Source: Tardiphaga sp. vice304
GTDB lineage: Bacteria; Pseudomonadota; Alphaproteobacteria; Rhizobiales; Xanthobacteraceae
Assembly (NCBI RefSeq): GCF_007018905.1
Contig: NZ_CP041402.1
Coordinates: 3,770,001 to 3,834,000 of the forward strand
Length of the DNA: 64,000 nt
Reading direction: 5' to 3'
The notes under the pieces are model-generated. The model was not told the DNA's origin. It did not search any database and saw only the letters and a list, made by a program, of their open reading frames with translations. Position numbers and translations under genes: made by a program. The stretch's first letter is position 1; each line of letters begins with the position of its first letter. Shown here in pieces: positions 17,801-25,468 of this stretch.

Positions 17801-18345
17801 ATCATCTCGTGGATCGACGACGGATAGAGATAGGGCATCAAGGCCGACATGAAAGCGTGGTCGGACTGATGCGGCACCGTCGAGGACTTGGCGCCGTGGT
17901 CGTCCCCGGCGAGGCAGAGCACGCCGCCGAATTTCGCCGAACCGGCCGCGTTACCATGGCGGAACACGTCGCCGCAGCGGTCGACGCCAGGGCCCTTGCC
18001 ATACCAGATGCCGACTACGCCATCGTAATTGGCGCCGGGCGAGAGCGTGAGCTGCTGCGTGCCCCAGATCGCGGTGGCTGCGAGATCCTCGTTGACGCCG
18101 GGCTGAAACTTGACGCCGTACTGTTCGAGATGTTTTCGCGCCGCCATCAATTGCTGGTCATAGCCACCGAGCGGCGAGCCGCGGTAGCCGGTGACGAAGG
18201 CGGCGGTGTTGAGCCCTTGCGCACGGTCGCGGCGAATCTGCGCCATGGGCAAACGCACGAGAGCCTGGATGCCGGTCAAAAATATATGACCTGAACCTTG
18301 CGTATATTTCTGATCGAGACTGATCGGGCCCTGGTTGATTCCCAT
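14860..18345 (-). CDS. Fused indolepyruvate:ferredoxin oxidoreductase family protein
   Basis: A 1161-residue protein that oxidatively decarboxylates a 2-oxo acid (aryl or branched-chain pyruvates in the family) to acyl-CoA. It begins with a pyrimidine-binding domain (TGYRGSPLGGYDQQL). A TPP domain follows (CSGCPHNTSTKVPEG, then GDGTYFHSG), then a cysteine-rich iron-sulfur segment (CEGCGDCSVQSNC and SCNKDYSCLRGFCPS). The gamma-type domain starts GGVGGTGVLTIG and a C-terminal extension ends the protein. All subunits of the archaeal IorAB enzyme are fused. The ATG at 18345 has AGAGG five bases upstream and is preferred over 18453. It heads the minus-strand CoA-ester gene run. Confidence 0.93.
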   Translation of the reverse strand: MGINQGPISLDQKYTQGSGHIFLTGIQALVRLPMAQIRRDRAQGLNTAAFVTGYRGSPLGGYDQQLMAARKHLEQYGVKFQPGVNEDLAATAIWGTQQLTLSPGANYDGVVGIWYGKGPGVDRCGDVFRHGNAAGSAKFGGVLCLAGDDHGAKSSTVPHQSDHAFMSALMPYLYPSSIHEMIEMGMLGIAMSRYSGCWVGMKVITETVETTAEIDLANELKPFNIPTDFEMPAGGLNLRWPDDRYDQDRRLQDYKGFAAIAFARANHINRITMDSPNARFGIMASGKSYEDVRQALRELGVTEQVAAKIGLRLYKIGMPWPLEPEGVRQFAAGLEEIFIVEERREIVENQVKQELFNSPGLRPRIVGKMDDKDHRFLPFAEELSVARVATSLVDRLLAMEIDPEIAALLRAKADWFHGRDASQVQAVVPITRTPYFCSGCPHNTSTKVPEGSRALAGIGCHFMSLWMDRSTETFTHMGGEGVPWTGIAPFTSEKHIFANLGDGTYFHSGSLAIRQSIASKANITYKILYNDAVAMTGGQKHDGELSPQQITFQLHAEGIRDIYLVSENPDAYPAKDIAPGVRLAHRDELDNVMKTLREVPGCSAIVFVQTCAAEKRRRRKKGILEDPQRRVVINPAVCEGCGDCSVQSNCISVEPLETELGRKRTINQSSCNKDYSCLRGFCPSFVTVDGGKMRRKAPVELGSIGALPEPLTRPGLERPYNVAVGGVGGTGVLTIGALLGMAAHIEGKASMILDMSGLAQKGGAVLSHVRLASTTEEVTCSRIVTGTADLLIAADEVVAVAKDTIGLCESGRTFGVVNTHLIPIADFVRNRDFNFQSRKVNDVLERSLRPQSTFLDFTKAAEALLGDSIATNMMMMGFAYQQGLLPLQAASIEQAIELNGVSIKMNMLAFQLGRLASADPARLASMQKGADETVAPKTLDEMSLDEIIGHRSAMLTDYQNAPLAARYRTLVDRVRHAAMQGGYDDELPRAVAINYAKLLAYKDEYEVARLYTDGKFARQVASQFEGDYKISINLAPPMLPGKDATGRPKKRAFGAWILPAFRVLARLRGLRGTVFDPFAGTAERKMERDLIAGYEKDVDTVLGLLSPLTVDTAVALLSLPDQIRGYGFIKDASVAAARIRYAELARDLVNPPPAPRQIAAE

Positions 18346-18657
18346 CGCATCCTCTTCACTGCCGCCAGGATCGTATCGCCCCGGCTTTATTGCGTGTCGA
18401 TTGGGTGCCCTTCGACTCCCGTGGAAACATTCTATGTTGGATATCGAGAGCAACGCACCAAAATTCTCGGCAAGTGAGCCGGCGCATCAAGAACGCAATT
18501 TCGTGATGAAAATAACGAAACGGAGACTGCGATATTTCGCCAAGATGGCGGTTTTCGCAAGGAAGTAAGTGCGTGCAGCGCAATACTTTCAGGTTATCAT
18601 ACACGTTTTCATGTGGACGACGGCCGCCAGCGCAGGAATTTTACCCAGGCAACGATG
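18346..18657. other. Gap without a supported gene
   Basis: About 310 bp, noticeably more A/T-rich than its surroundings, between the oxidoreductase start and the response regulator end. It should carry the promoter of the oxidoreductase run. No consensus promoter or hairpin stood out, and the short open frames show no family features. Confidence 0.4.
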
Positions 18658-19017
18658 CTAGGCCGGAAAAATCTCGCCGATCACTTTCATCAGATCGGCC
18701 TCGCGAAACGGTTTGCGCAAATAGGCCCGGAACTTGCCGGCGCGTTCCTTGGCGACATGTTCGAGCAGCGACGTCATCATCACGATCGGGATGTCGCGGT
18801 GTTTCTCGTTTGCAGCCATCGCGGTGATCAGGCCGGCGCCGTCGAGGAACGGCATCATGAAATCGGTCAGCACCAGGTCAGGCGTTTCCCGGTGCAGGAT
18901 GTCGAGCGCCTCACGGCCGTTGCCGGCGACGAGGACGTTGAAGGCATTTTCGCTCAACAGGACTTCCAGCCAGTCGGCGATCGCCCATTCGTCCTCGACA
19001 ATCAGGACTGTACGCAC
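18658..19017 (-). CDS. Single-domain response regulator (receiver only)
   Basis: A 119-residue CheY-like receiver with the complete active site: acidic pair E8/D9, phosphoacceptor D52 (LVLTDFMMP), T82 (VMMTS) and K102 (YLRKPF). There is no output domain, so it probably signals by protein-protein contact. It starts with GTG one base after the stop of the KaiC-like gene. Its SD (GGAG) lies inside the end of that gene, so the two are co-transcribed and probably coupled. The likely partner is the KaiC-like ATPase or a kinase elsewhere. Confidence 0.92.
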   Translation of the reverse strand: MRTVLIVEDEWAIADWLEVLLSENAFNVLVAGNGREALDILHRETPDLVLTDFMMPFLDGAGLITAMAANEKHRDIPIVMMTSLLEHVAKERAGKFRAYLRKPFREADLMKVIGEIFPA

Positions 19018-19018
19018 C

Positions 19019-20506
19019 CTATTCTCCAGTCAATTTGAGATCCGCCGATGGAGCTGTGGCCGGACCTTGGCTGGAAATATCCCTGAGAATTCTCTCTGCT
19101 TGGAGATAATCGTCGTCGAGCCGGATGCCGCCCTCGCCGATCTCGAAGCGGCGCATCCGCATATCGGTTCGTCGATCGCGCGATTTCAGGATCGTCATGA
19201 GCCTGTGATTTTCCGAGCGCAGCGCTGCCAGTTGCAGCGAGAGGATGTTCTCGGCGACCGCGGAAAGGCCGGTCTGGTTCATGCCCTTGAGCGGCTGACC
19301 GGGCGTCACGCCGGCATGTTCGGTTTCCGCCGTTGCCAGGGTGGTAACCCCGAGCGCGCGCAACTCGTTGCACAGCGCCGATAAAAAAGAACCCATGCGG
19401 CCCTTCTCGTCGGTCAACTTGGAGAAGCCCTCGATGCCGTCGATCACCAGCCGGCGCACGCCGCGCGCCTTGATGGCGCCGAGCAATTCGGTGGCGACCT
19501 CGTCGAGGATCGCTTCGGTCTGCGGCCGCCACAGCAGGCTGATCAGATCGCCACGCTCGGTCAGGGGCAGCTTCAGCGTCTCCGCCTTGATGGTCAGTGC
19601 GCGCGGGTTCTCGTGGAAACCGAAATGCATCGCCGGCTCATCGGCCGGACCACCGGTCAGGAACTGCAGGCCGGAAGTTGTCTTGCCGGAGCCGGACGGA
19701 CCGAGCACCACCGTCACCGAATGGGTATCGACCCCGCCGCCGAACATGGCATCGACGCCGGGAATGCCTATCGAGACCTTAGGCCCGTCCGCGCTGTCCC
19801 AGACGCTCGGCGTCTCCAGCAGCGCCTCGACGCGCGGGTAGATTGCGTGGCCATTCTCCGTGATGCGGTAGGAATGCTTGCCGCCCATGAACCAGCTGCC
19901 GCGCAGCTTGTGAACCTGCAGCGATCGCTCGGCGCGACGGCCATGCAGCGACGACCGCAACTCGATCAGGCCATCCACCATCGTGTGCTCGGGCGGATGC
20001 GTATTGGCATCGAAGGCGCTGGTGAGCAGGAACATGGTGCAGTTGCTGAACGACGCCTGGGTCTGTAATTCGTGGATGAACTTCTTCAATTCCAGATCGG
20101 ACCCGGCCTTTTCATGCACGGTGATAAGGCCGTCGAGCACGACGATGCTGGCCTTGCGGGTACGAACCTCGCGCCGGACGACGTCCAGCAGTCCGCGCAG
20201 CCCGTCATCATCGAGGGTCTTGAAGGCGCCGACATAGGACATCCGGTCCGGGATCGCGGCTTCGTCGAAGAATTTCAGGCGGCGCATATGGCCGATCATC
20301 CGCGCATGGCTTTCCGCCAGCAACGTAATGTAGAGCGCGTTGCGGCCCATCGCCGCCTGCGCAAAACAGATCTGATTGCCAAGGATCGTCTTGCCGGCGC
20401 CTGGCGCGCCCTGAATGATGTAAATCCCGCCGTCGAATACGCCGCCGCCTAGAATGGTATCGAGACCCGGAACGCCGGTTGCAAACCGATCGCTGTCACT
20501 AGTCAT
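19019..20506 (-). CDS. KaiC-like two-domain RecA-family ATPase
   Basis: A 495-residue protein with two tandem KaiC domains. Each opens with the family motif (FATGVPGLDTILGGG; VSIGIPGVDAMFGGG) and a Walker A (GAPGAGKT at 33-40, GPSGSGKT at about 269-276). Walker B strands read SIVVLDGL and RLVIDGIEGF. The paired catalytic glutamates of cyanobacterial KaiC are reduced to one in each domain (LLAESHARM, FGFHENPRAL). A C-terminal helical tail follows the second domain. No kaiA or kaiB is nearby. It is paired with a receiver, which suggests an ATPase signalling switch rather than a clock. Confidence 0.88.
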   Translation of the reverse strand: MTSDSDRFATGVPGLDTILGGGVFDGGIYIIQGAPGAGKTILGNQICFAQAAMGRNALYITLLAESHARMIGHMRRLKFFDEAAIPDRMSYVGAFKTLDDDGLRGLLDVVRREVRTRKASIVVLDGLITVHEKAGSDLELKKFIHELQTQASFSNCTMFLLTSAFDANTHPPEHTMVDGLIELRSSLHGRRAERSLQVHKLRGSWFMGGKHSYRITENGHAIYPRVEALLETPSVWDSADGPKVSIGIPGVDAMFGGGVDTHSVTVVLGPSGSGKTTSGLQFLTGGPADEPAMHFGFHENPRALTIKAETLKLPLTERGDLISLLWRPQTEAILDEVATELLGAIKARGVRRLVIDGIEGFSKLTDEKGRMGSFLSALCNELRALGVTTLATAETEHAGVTPGQPLKGMNQTGLSAVAENILSLQLAALRSENHRLMTILKSRDRRTDMRMRRFEIGEGGIRLDDDYLQAERILRDISSQGPATAPSADLKLTGE

Positions 20507-20815
20507 CCATCAATTGCCTCTGCCCCAAGCCGCCATGCCGGTCGTCGCTTATTCGCGCCAATCCCGTAAGGCGGTGAAATGCAGTAACGTCCAACGCGGC
20601 AAGTCGTTCCAGCCGTCGTCAACAATATCGGAATGTCGCGCGTATATGGTTGTGTCCGGTGGCGTACCGTCCGGTTCCGAGCGCGGATGATGATACGGCC
20701 GCGGTACCGCACACCGCAAACTCAGCGAGCTCAAGGACGTCGATGGCTGAGTCACGCACGCCGCCTCCGCGGCTCGACGGTTCAAGCATCGCGGCTACGT
20801 GTCGAGCCCGGACAA
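20507..20815. other. Gap without a supported gene
   Basis: About 310 bp upstream of the KaiC-like gene, between it and the formyltransferase-like gene. It should contain the promoter of the KaiC-like operon. I could not place a convincing -35/-10 pair. The overlapping open frames on both strands are GC-driven and lack recognisable features. Confidence 0.35.
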
Positions 20816-21490
20816 TCAGGCCGGCTCGGTCTCGGTCTCCGGGATGCTGGCGCGCGGTCGCAAGCCCTGGCCGATGCGCGGAACGAGTCCATGTTCATGG
20901 CTGGCGGCGAGCGTGATGACGCTGCTGGCGGTGTCCGCCATCATCGGGCCGGGCGGACGGGCGCGACGTGCCGGGGTGTTGCGGGTTGCGCCCCAGCGCT
21001 CGGCACGCACCACGAGCGGCGCGGGCTGTTTTGCAAGCACGCCGGCGAGCCGCCAGAACATCGTCACCAGTGTCGTATAGGCCTGCTCTTCGAGGCCGGC
21101 GACACTGGCGTCGTCGGTGATCGCAAAACGTTCGACATCGACAATGCTGCCGGCATCGGCTTGCGCGACCAGGCGGTGCACGGTGCCGCCGAATTCGGTT
21201 GCGCGGTCATCGAGGGCGGCTCGGGCCGGCGAGCTGCCGGGATATTGCGGCGACCCCGGATGGAAATGATAGGCGCCATAGCCGAGTTGATCGAGCACGG
21301 CGCCGGGCACGGGAACGCTGGAGGTGAAGGCGATCAGCCGCGCCCGACACAGCCACTCCGGTTCGATCACCGCAAGATCGTCGGCGGTGAACACCGGCAG
21401 AACGGTCAGGCCGGGATTGTGCCCGCGCAGCAGCGTCGTGAACACCGAATGTTCGGCGGGGCCGGTCAGCAGGATGATGGTGTCGAACAT
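20816..21490 (-). CDS. Formyltransferase-family protein
   Basis: A 224-residue protein resembling the catalytic domain of methionyl-tRNA or sugar formyltransferases. It has the family core AYHFHPGSPQYPGSSPARAA, with the catalytic His, followed by GGTVHRLVAQADAGSIV, with the catalytic Asp. It is much shorter than Fmt (about 310) and lacks the C-terminal tRNA-binding domain, so a small-molecule substrate is likely. The frame is open to 21643. The ATG at 21490 (MFDTIILLTG) begins the Rossmann strand and is chosen, though its SD is weak and 21520 is possible. Confidence 0.72.
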   Translation of the reverse strand: MFDTIILLTGPAEHSVFTTLLRGHNPGLTVLPVFTADDLAVIEPEWLCRARLIAFTSSVPVPGAVLDQLGYGAYHFHPGSPQYPGSSPARAALDDRATEFGGTVHRLVAQADAGSIVDVERFAITDDASVAGLEEQAYTTLVTMFWRLAGVLAKQPAPLVVRAERWGATRNTPARRARPPGPMMADTASSVITLAASHEHGLVPRIGQGLRPRASIPETETEPA

Positions 21491-21685
21491 GAAAAGCCGT
21501 ACCCGGTTATTCGCTCGCATGGACTGCAGGGCTGTGCGAATCACACTGTCGCAGCGACGCCTTAAAATTGGATGATCACCCGAACCGCGCGGTTCGCCGC
21601 CTGGTTCGCGTTTGTGATCCGCGAAGGCTTCATGTCGCCGCAAATCGGCAGCACACCGGCGCCACCAATCCCCGGAGTCCGCCCG

Positions 21686-22690
21686 ATGAAACGTCTTCTG
21701 CTATCCGCCATGCTCGCCACCCTGCCCCTGACCGCCCACGCCGCCGATCCGGTGCGCGAGCCCTACGGAATCGGGCTGGAAGGCTTCGCCTATCCCTATC
21801 CGGTCCAGATGCTGCCGGTGGTCAATGAGGGCGAGCCGCTCAAGATGGCCTATATGGACATCAAGTCGGCGAAGCCGAACGGCCGCACCGTGGTGCTGCT
21901 GCACGGCCGTAACTTTCCCTCCAGCTACTGGGCACCGGTGATCGGCGTGCTCAGCGAAGCCGGCTACCGCGTGGTGGTGCCGGACCAGATCGGTTTCGGA
22001 AAATCCTCCAAGCCGTCAGGCGAACTGCATTTCGACAATCTCGCTCGCAACACCATCGCGCTGATGGACCATCTGGCGATCCCGCAATTCGACGTGGTCG
22101 CGCATTCGCTGGGCGGCATGCTCGCCGTGCGACTGGCACGGGCCTATCCCGACCATATCGACCATCTGCTGCTGGCAGCGCCGATCGGCCTGGAGGACTA
22201 CCGGCTCTACGTGCCGCCGACGCCGACCGAAAAGATCATCGAGACCGAGGATAAGCTAACCGCCGACGGCTATCGCAAGCAACTTGAGGTCAATTATGCG
22301 ATGAAGCTGCAGCCCGATCAGGTGACGCCGCTGATCGACGCACGATTCAACATCAAGGGCGCCGCGGATTATCCGCGCTGGCTGCATGCCTTCGTCAGTT
22401 CCTCGCAGATGATCTATCGCGAGCCGGTGGCGCTTGAAGTGCCGCTGATCGCGCAGCCGACGCTGTTCGTGATGGGGGGCGATGACTTCAATGCGCCGGG
22501 CAAGCCGCTGGCGCCCGAAGTGCTGCGCCCGAAGATGGGCCAGAACGCCGACCTCGCGAAGGCCGCCGCCGCCAAGATGCCGAAGGCCAGGGTCGAGGTG
22601 TTGCCCGACGCCGGCCATCTCGTCTTTCTCGACGCCGCGCCAAAGTTCAACGAGCTGATGCTGGCGTTTCTCAGCGCCACGGCGAAATGA
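21686..22690 (+). CDS. Periplasmic alpha/beta hydrolase
   Basis: A 334-residue hydrolase with a clear signal peptide (MKRLLLSAMLATLPLTAHAA). It has an HG oxyanion motif (LLHGRNFPSS), the nucleophile elbow AHSLGGM with Ser141, and a C-terminal DAGHLVFLD histidine. Organisation matches epoxide-hydrolase/haloalkane-like esterases. The substrate is unknown. The ATG at 21686 has a GGAG nine bases upstream and gives the intact signal peptide. The in-frame upstream start at 21572 would bury it. Confidence 0.88.
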   Translation: MKRLLLSAMLATLPLTAHAADPVREPYGIGLEGFAYPYPVQMLPVVNEGEPLKMAYMDIKSAKPNGRTVVLLHGRNFPSSYWAPVIGVLSEAGYRVVVPDQIGFGKSSKPSGELHFDNLARNTIALMDHLAIPQFDVVAHSLGGMLAVRLARAYPDHIDHLLLAAPIGLEDYRLYVPPTPTEKIIETEDKLTADGYRKQLEVNYAMKLQPDQVTPLIDARFNIKGAADYPRWLHAFVSSSQMIYREPVALEVPLIAQPTLFVMGGDDFNAPGKPLAPEVLRPKMGQNADLAKAAAAKMPKARVEVLPDAGHLVFLDAAPKFNELMLAFLSATAK

Positions 22691-22939
22691 CCGCAGCGGC
22701 GCCGTGGTCAATCCCGCGGTGCCGCTATCATTCAGTTTTTGTACAGATCGAATCGGCTTTTGGCTCGGTCGTCGAGGCACGAATCCGTAGTTTCCGACGA
22801 TCCCCGCCGCTGCCGCCCGTTCTGATCTGCGAATGACATCGCAAAAGAAACCGCTGCAGTAAAAGCAACCGTCAGAACGCGCACACGAACGTCACACAGC
22901 CATGGTCTTATCCGCCCATCATGTCCTACGGAGATTACC

Positions 22940-24187
22940 ATGCCGGTCGTTCCCCGCACCGCTTTGCCGTCTGCGCTCTGGTTGCTGACCCTGATGGGTG
23001 TTGCAGTCGCACAGGATATTCCGCTGCCGCGCGAGGCGCAGATCGGACCGCGCCCGTTCTACCTCGTCGACAAGATGAAGGACGGTCCACTCAAGACCCA
23101 GCTCTCCCAATGCACCGGGCCGTTCCACAAGACCGCCTTCTCGATCGCCCATCGCGGCGCACCGCTGCAATTTCCGGAGCACAGCCGGGAATCCTATCTC
23201 GCCGCAGCGCGAATGGGCGCCGGCGTGATCGAATGCGACGTCACGTTTACGAAAGACCGCCAGCTGGTGTGCCGGCATTCGCAATGCGATCTGCACACCA
23301 CCACCAACATCCTCTCGGTGCCGGCGCTGGCGGCGAAATGCTCGCAAGGTTTCGTCCCTGCCGATCCCGCCACCGGCCGCAAGGCCTCGGCCAAATGTTG
23401 CACCAGTGACATCACTTTGGCAGAGTTCAGGACGCTGTCGGCCAAGATGGACGGCTTCAACCCCAACGCCACGACGCCTGCGGACTATCAGAACGGCACG
23501 CCGCGCTGGCGCACCGACCTCTACGCCGCGTCCGGCACGCTGATGACCCACGCCGACAGCATCGCGCTGATCAAAGGCCTCGGCGCCAAATTCACGCCGG
23601 AGCTGAAGGCCGCGGAAGTGCCGATGCCGTTCGACGGCGATTACACCCAGGAAAAATACGCCACGCAAATGCTCGACGATTATCGCCAGGCCGGCATTCC
23701 GCCCGCCGACGTGTTCGCGCAAAGCTTTTCCCTCGCCGACATCCTGTACTGGGTGAAGACCGCGCCCGATTTTGCGGCGCAGGCCGTCTACCTCGAGGAC
23801 CGCTATGAGAAGCAGGGCCTCGATCCCAACAGGCCCGAAACCTGGAAGCCGTCGATGCCGGAGCTGCGCGCCCAGGGCGTCAGGATCCTGGCGCCGCCGA
23901 TCACCACCATGCTGGCGCTGAATGACAAGAACGAGATCGTCCCCTCCGCCTACGCCAAAGCCGCGAAAGAAGCCGGCCTCGATTTGATCGGCTGGTCGCT
24001 GGAGCGCGACGGCCCGCTCGGCAAAGGCGGCGGCTTCTATCATTCCTCCGTCAAATCAGCGATCGACCGCGATGGCGACACATTGACAGTGCTCGACGTG
24101 CTCGCCCGGCAGGTCGGCATCCGCGGCATGTTCTCGGACTGGCCTTCGACCACGACGTTCTATGCGAGCTGCATGGGGATGAACTAG
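22940..24187 (+). CDS. Secreted glycerophosphodiester phosphodiesterase family protein
   Basis: A 415-residue protein with a signal peptide ending near AVAQ (about 25). Catalytic features of the GDPD TIM barrel are present: H71-R72 in IAHRGAP, E80 in FPEHSRESY, the metal site VIECDV, the second histidine in CRHSQ, and TPELK. GDPDs hydrolyse glycerophosphodiesters to glycerol-3-phosphate and an alcohol. It has nine cysteines, unusually many, consistent with disulfides in the periplasm. SD GGAG lies before the ATG. Confidence 0.92.
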   Translation: MPVVPRTALPSALWLLTLMGVAVAQDIPLPREAQIGPRPFYLVDKMKDGPLKTQLSQCTGPFHKTAFSIAHRGAPLQFPEHSRESYLAAARMGAGVIECDVTFTKDRQLVCRHSQCDLHTTTNILSVPALAAKCSQGFVPADPATGRKASAKCCTSDITLAEFRTLSAKMDGFNPNATTPADYQNGTPRWRTDLYAASGTLMTHADSIALIKGLGAKFTPELKAAEVPMPFDGDYTQEKYATQMLDDYRQAGIPPADVFAQSFSLADILYWVKTAPDFAAQAVYLEDRYEKQGLDPNRPETWKPSMPELRAQGVRILAPPITTMLALNDKNEIVPSAYAKAAKEAGLDLIGWSLERDGPLGKGGGFYHSSVKSAIDRDGDTLTVLDVLARQVGIRGMFSDWPSTTTFYASCMGMN

Positions 24188-24231
24188 CGCCGGATCGATG
24201 GCCGTCGACGGCGGGAATTCATGGCCGCGTT

Positions 24232-24864
24232 TCAGCGGCCGTCGCTGTCATAGACGAACTTCGGCATTTCCAGCTTGAGCCGGATCGCCAGCAGCCGGAA
24301 CGTCAGCCCGACCAGGAACGTTACGGCGGTCACGAGGTCGGGGCTGATGCCGAGCCGGCTGCCGCCGATGTAAAGCAGCCCGGTAACGATCGAGACGCTG
24401 GCATAGAGCTCGCTGCGAAACAGCAGCGGCACGTCGTTGCACAGCACGTCGCGCAGGACGCCGCCGACGCAGCCGGTGATCATGCCCGCCACCACCACGA
24501 TCAGCAGCGGCTGGCCCATGCCGAGCGCGACGTTGCAGCCCATGATGGTGAAGACGACGAGGCCGATGGCGTCGAGCACCAGGAACAGCGCGTGGAAGCG
24601 GTGCACGAAACGCGCAAGCGCAATGGTCAGCAGCGCCGCCCCGCCCGTCACCAGAAGCAGAGAGGGACTGGAGACCCACCACAGCGGATAATGGCCGAGC
24701 AGCACATCGCGCACCGAACCGCCGCCGAGCGCGGTGATGCAGCCGAGCATGGCGACGCCAAGCCAGTCCATCTTGCGCCGCCCGGCCGCCAGCGCCGCCG
24801 TCATGGCCTCGGCCACCAGCGCGATCATGGCCAGCGGAAACAACAACGCTTCGGTGTGGGGCAT
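24232..24864 (-). CDS. TRIC-type cation channel (UPF0126 family)
   Basis: A 210-residue inner-membrane protein with seven hydrophobic segments in two inverted repeats. Each repeat carries the family glycine/arginine motif (ITALGGGSVRDVLLG and ITGCVGGVLRDVLC). Prokaryotic TRIC proteins are trimeric potassium-permeable channels. The frame is open to 25023, but those residues overlap the DUF2442 gene end and are not TRIC-like, so the ATG at 24864 is used. Confidence 0.9.
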   Translation of the reverse strand: MPHTEALLFPLAMIALVAEAMTAALAAGRRKMDWLGVAMLGCITALGGGSVRDVLLGHYPLWWVSSPSLLLVTGGAALLTIALARFVHRFHALFLVLDAIGLVVFTIMGCNVALGMGQPLLIVVVAGMITGCVGGVLRDVLCNDVPLLFRSELYASVSIVTGLLYIGGSRLGISPDLVTAVTFLVGLTFRLLAIRLKLEMPKFVYDSDGR

Positions 24865-24950
24865 GGAGTGGTCCAGAGTGGTTGAACCGCTCTGTAACAC
24901 GAAGCGGAGATGGGAGGCCGTGGTATTAGCCGTTTTGGGCGCGCCAGGCG

Positions 24951-25208
24951 TTAGCCCGCCCTTACCGCCGACTTGCCCTGCAACATCCCCGCGATGCTCA
25001 GATCCTCGTCGATCTCGGGCCAATGAATTCCCATCGGCATGATTTCGTAGTTAGCGCGTTGCGCAGCTGATGCGGCGTTCAAGCGGGGATACCAGTCAAG
25101 CGGCGTTGCAATCTTCCGCCCATCCCGCAATGTCACGATCAAATCGGTCGCGCTGCACTCGACAGAACGCGCGCGGAGATCACCGACGTCAATTTCCAAA
25201 GTGCTCAT
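24951..25208 (-). CDS. DUF2442 protein
   Basis: An 85-residue protein, MSTLEIDVGDLRARSVEC followed by a short beta unit (DLIVTLRDGRKIATPLDWYPRL) and IHWPEIDEDLSIAGML, the usual DUF2442 core. DUF2442 genes are commonly coupled to an upstream DUF4160 gene in small two-gene cassettes that resemble toxin-antitoxin pairs. Function is not established. Its ATG overlaps the end of the ancestral DUF4160 frame, which is broken here. The ATG at 25208 is preferred over 25217. Confidence 0.85.
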   Translation of the reverse strand: MSTLEIDVGDLRARSVECSATDLIVTLRDGRKIATPLDWYPRLNAASAAQRANYEIMPMGIHWPEIDEDLSIAGMLQGKSAVRAG

Positions 25209-25425
25209 TCCAGGCATCCATCAGTTCAGTTTGACGCATTCAGAGCTGCCTGATGATAGCGCCGATCTCATGCGGCCGGAAGCCGATATTGACCGCGATC
25301 GTCAAGTCGTGCAGCCAAACCTTCAATTCCATGTCTCCCTTGCGGACATGGACATGCGCCGGTTCCGTACCGTCCGCAGAGTAGAAGAATGCGCGGTAAG
25401 GACCCCACCGCAAAACAGTCGGCGT
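25189..25425 (-). pseudogene. Decayed DUF4160 gene
   Basis: Translating this minus-strand stretch gives a recognisable DUF4160 protein: PTVLRWGPYRAFFYSADG, EPAHVHVRKGDMELKVWL, IGFRPHEIGAIIRQL, then LMDAWNEHFGN. Two lesions break it. The expected ATG before PTVL is ACG (25423-25425), correctly spaced from a GGGGAG. A TGA (25240-25242) interrupts the frame 17 codons before the natural end. No other start codon lies in frame between an upstream stop and the ACG. The frame beyond the TGA still encodes family residues and overlaps the DUF2442 start, so decay looks recent. Confidence 0.8.
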
Positions 25426-25468
25426 CGCACTCCCCGACTCTCACGGCCCTGCTGGCAGAACCTACTCG

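Noticed and set aside
15277..18294. A 1005-aa plus-strand open frame opposite the indolepyruvate oxidoreductase
   Set aside because: It is antisense to a protein with clear motifs, and its composition (His/Arg/Asp-rich) is typical of reverse-strand GC-rich codon shadow.
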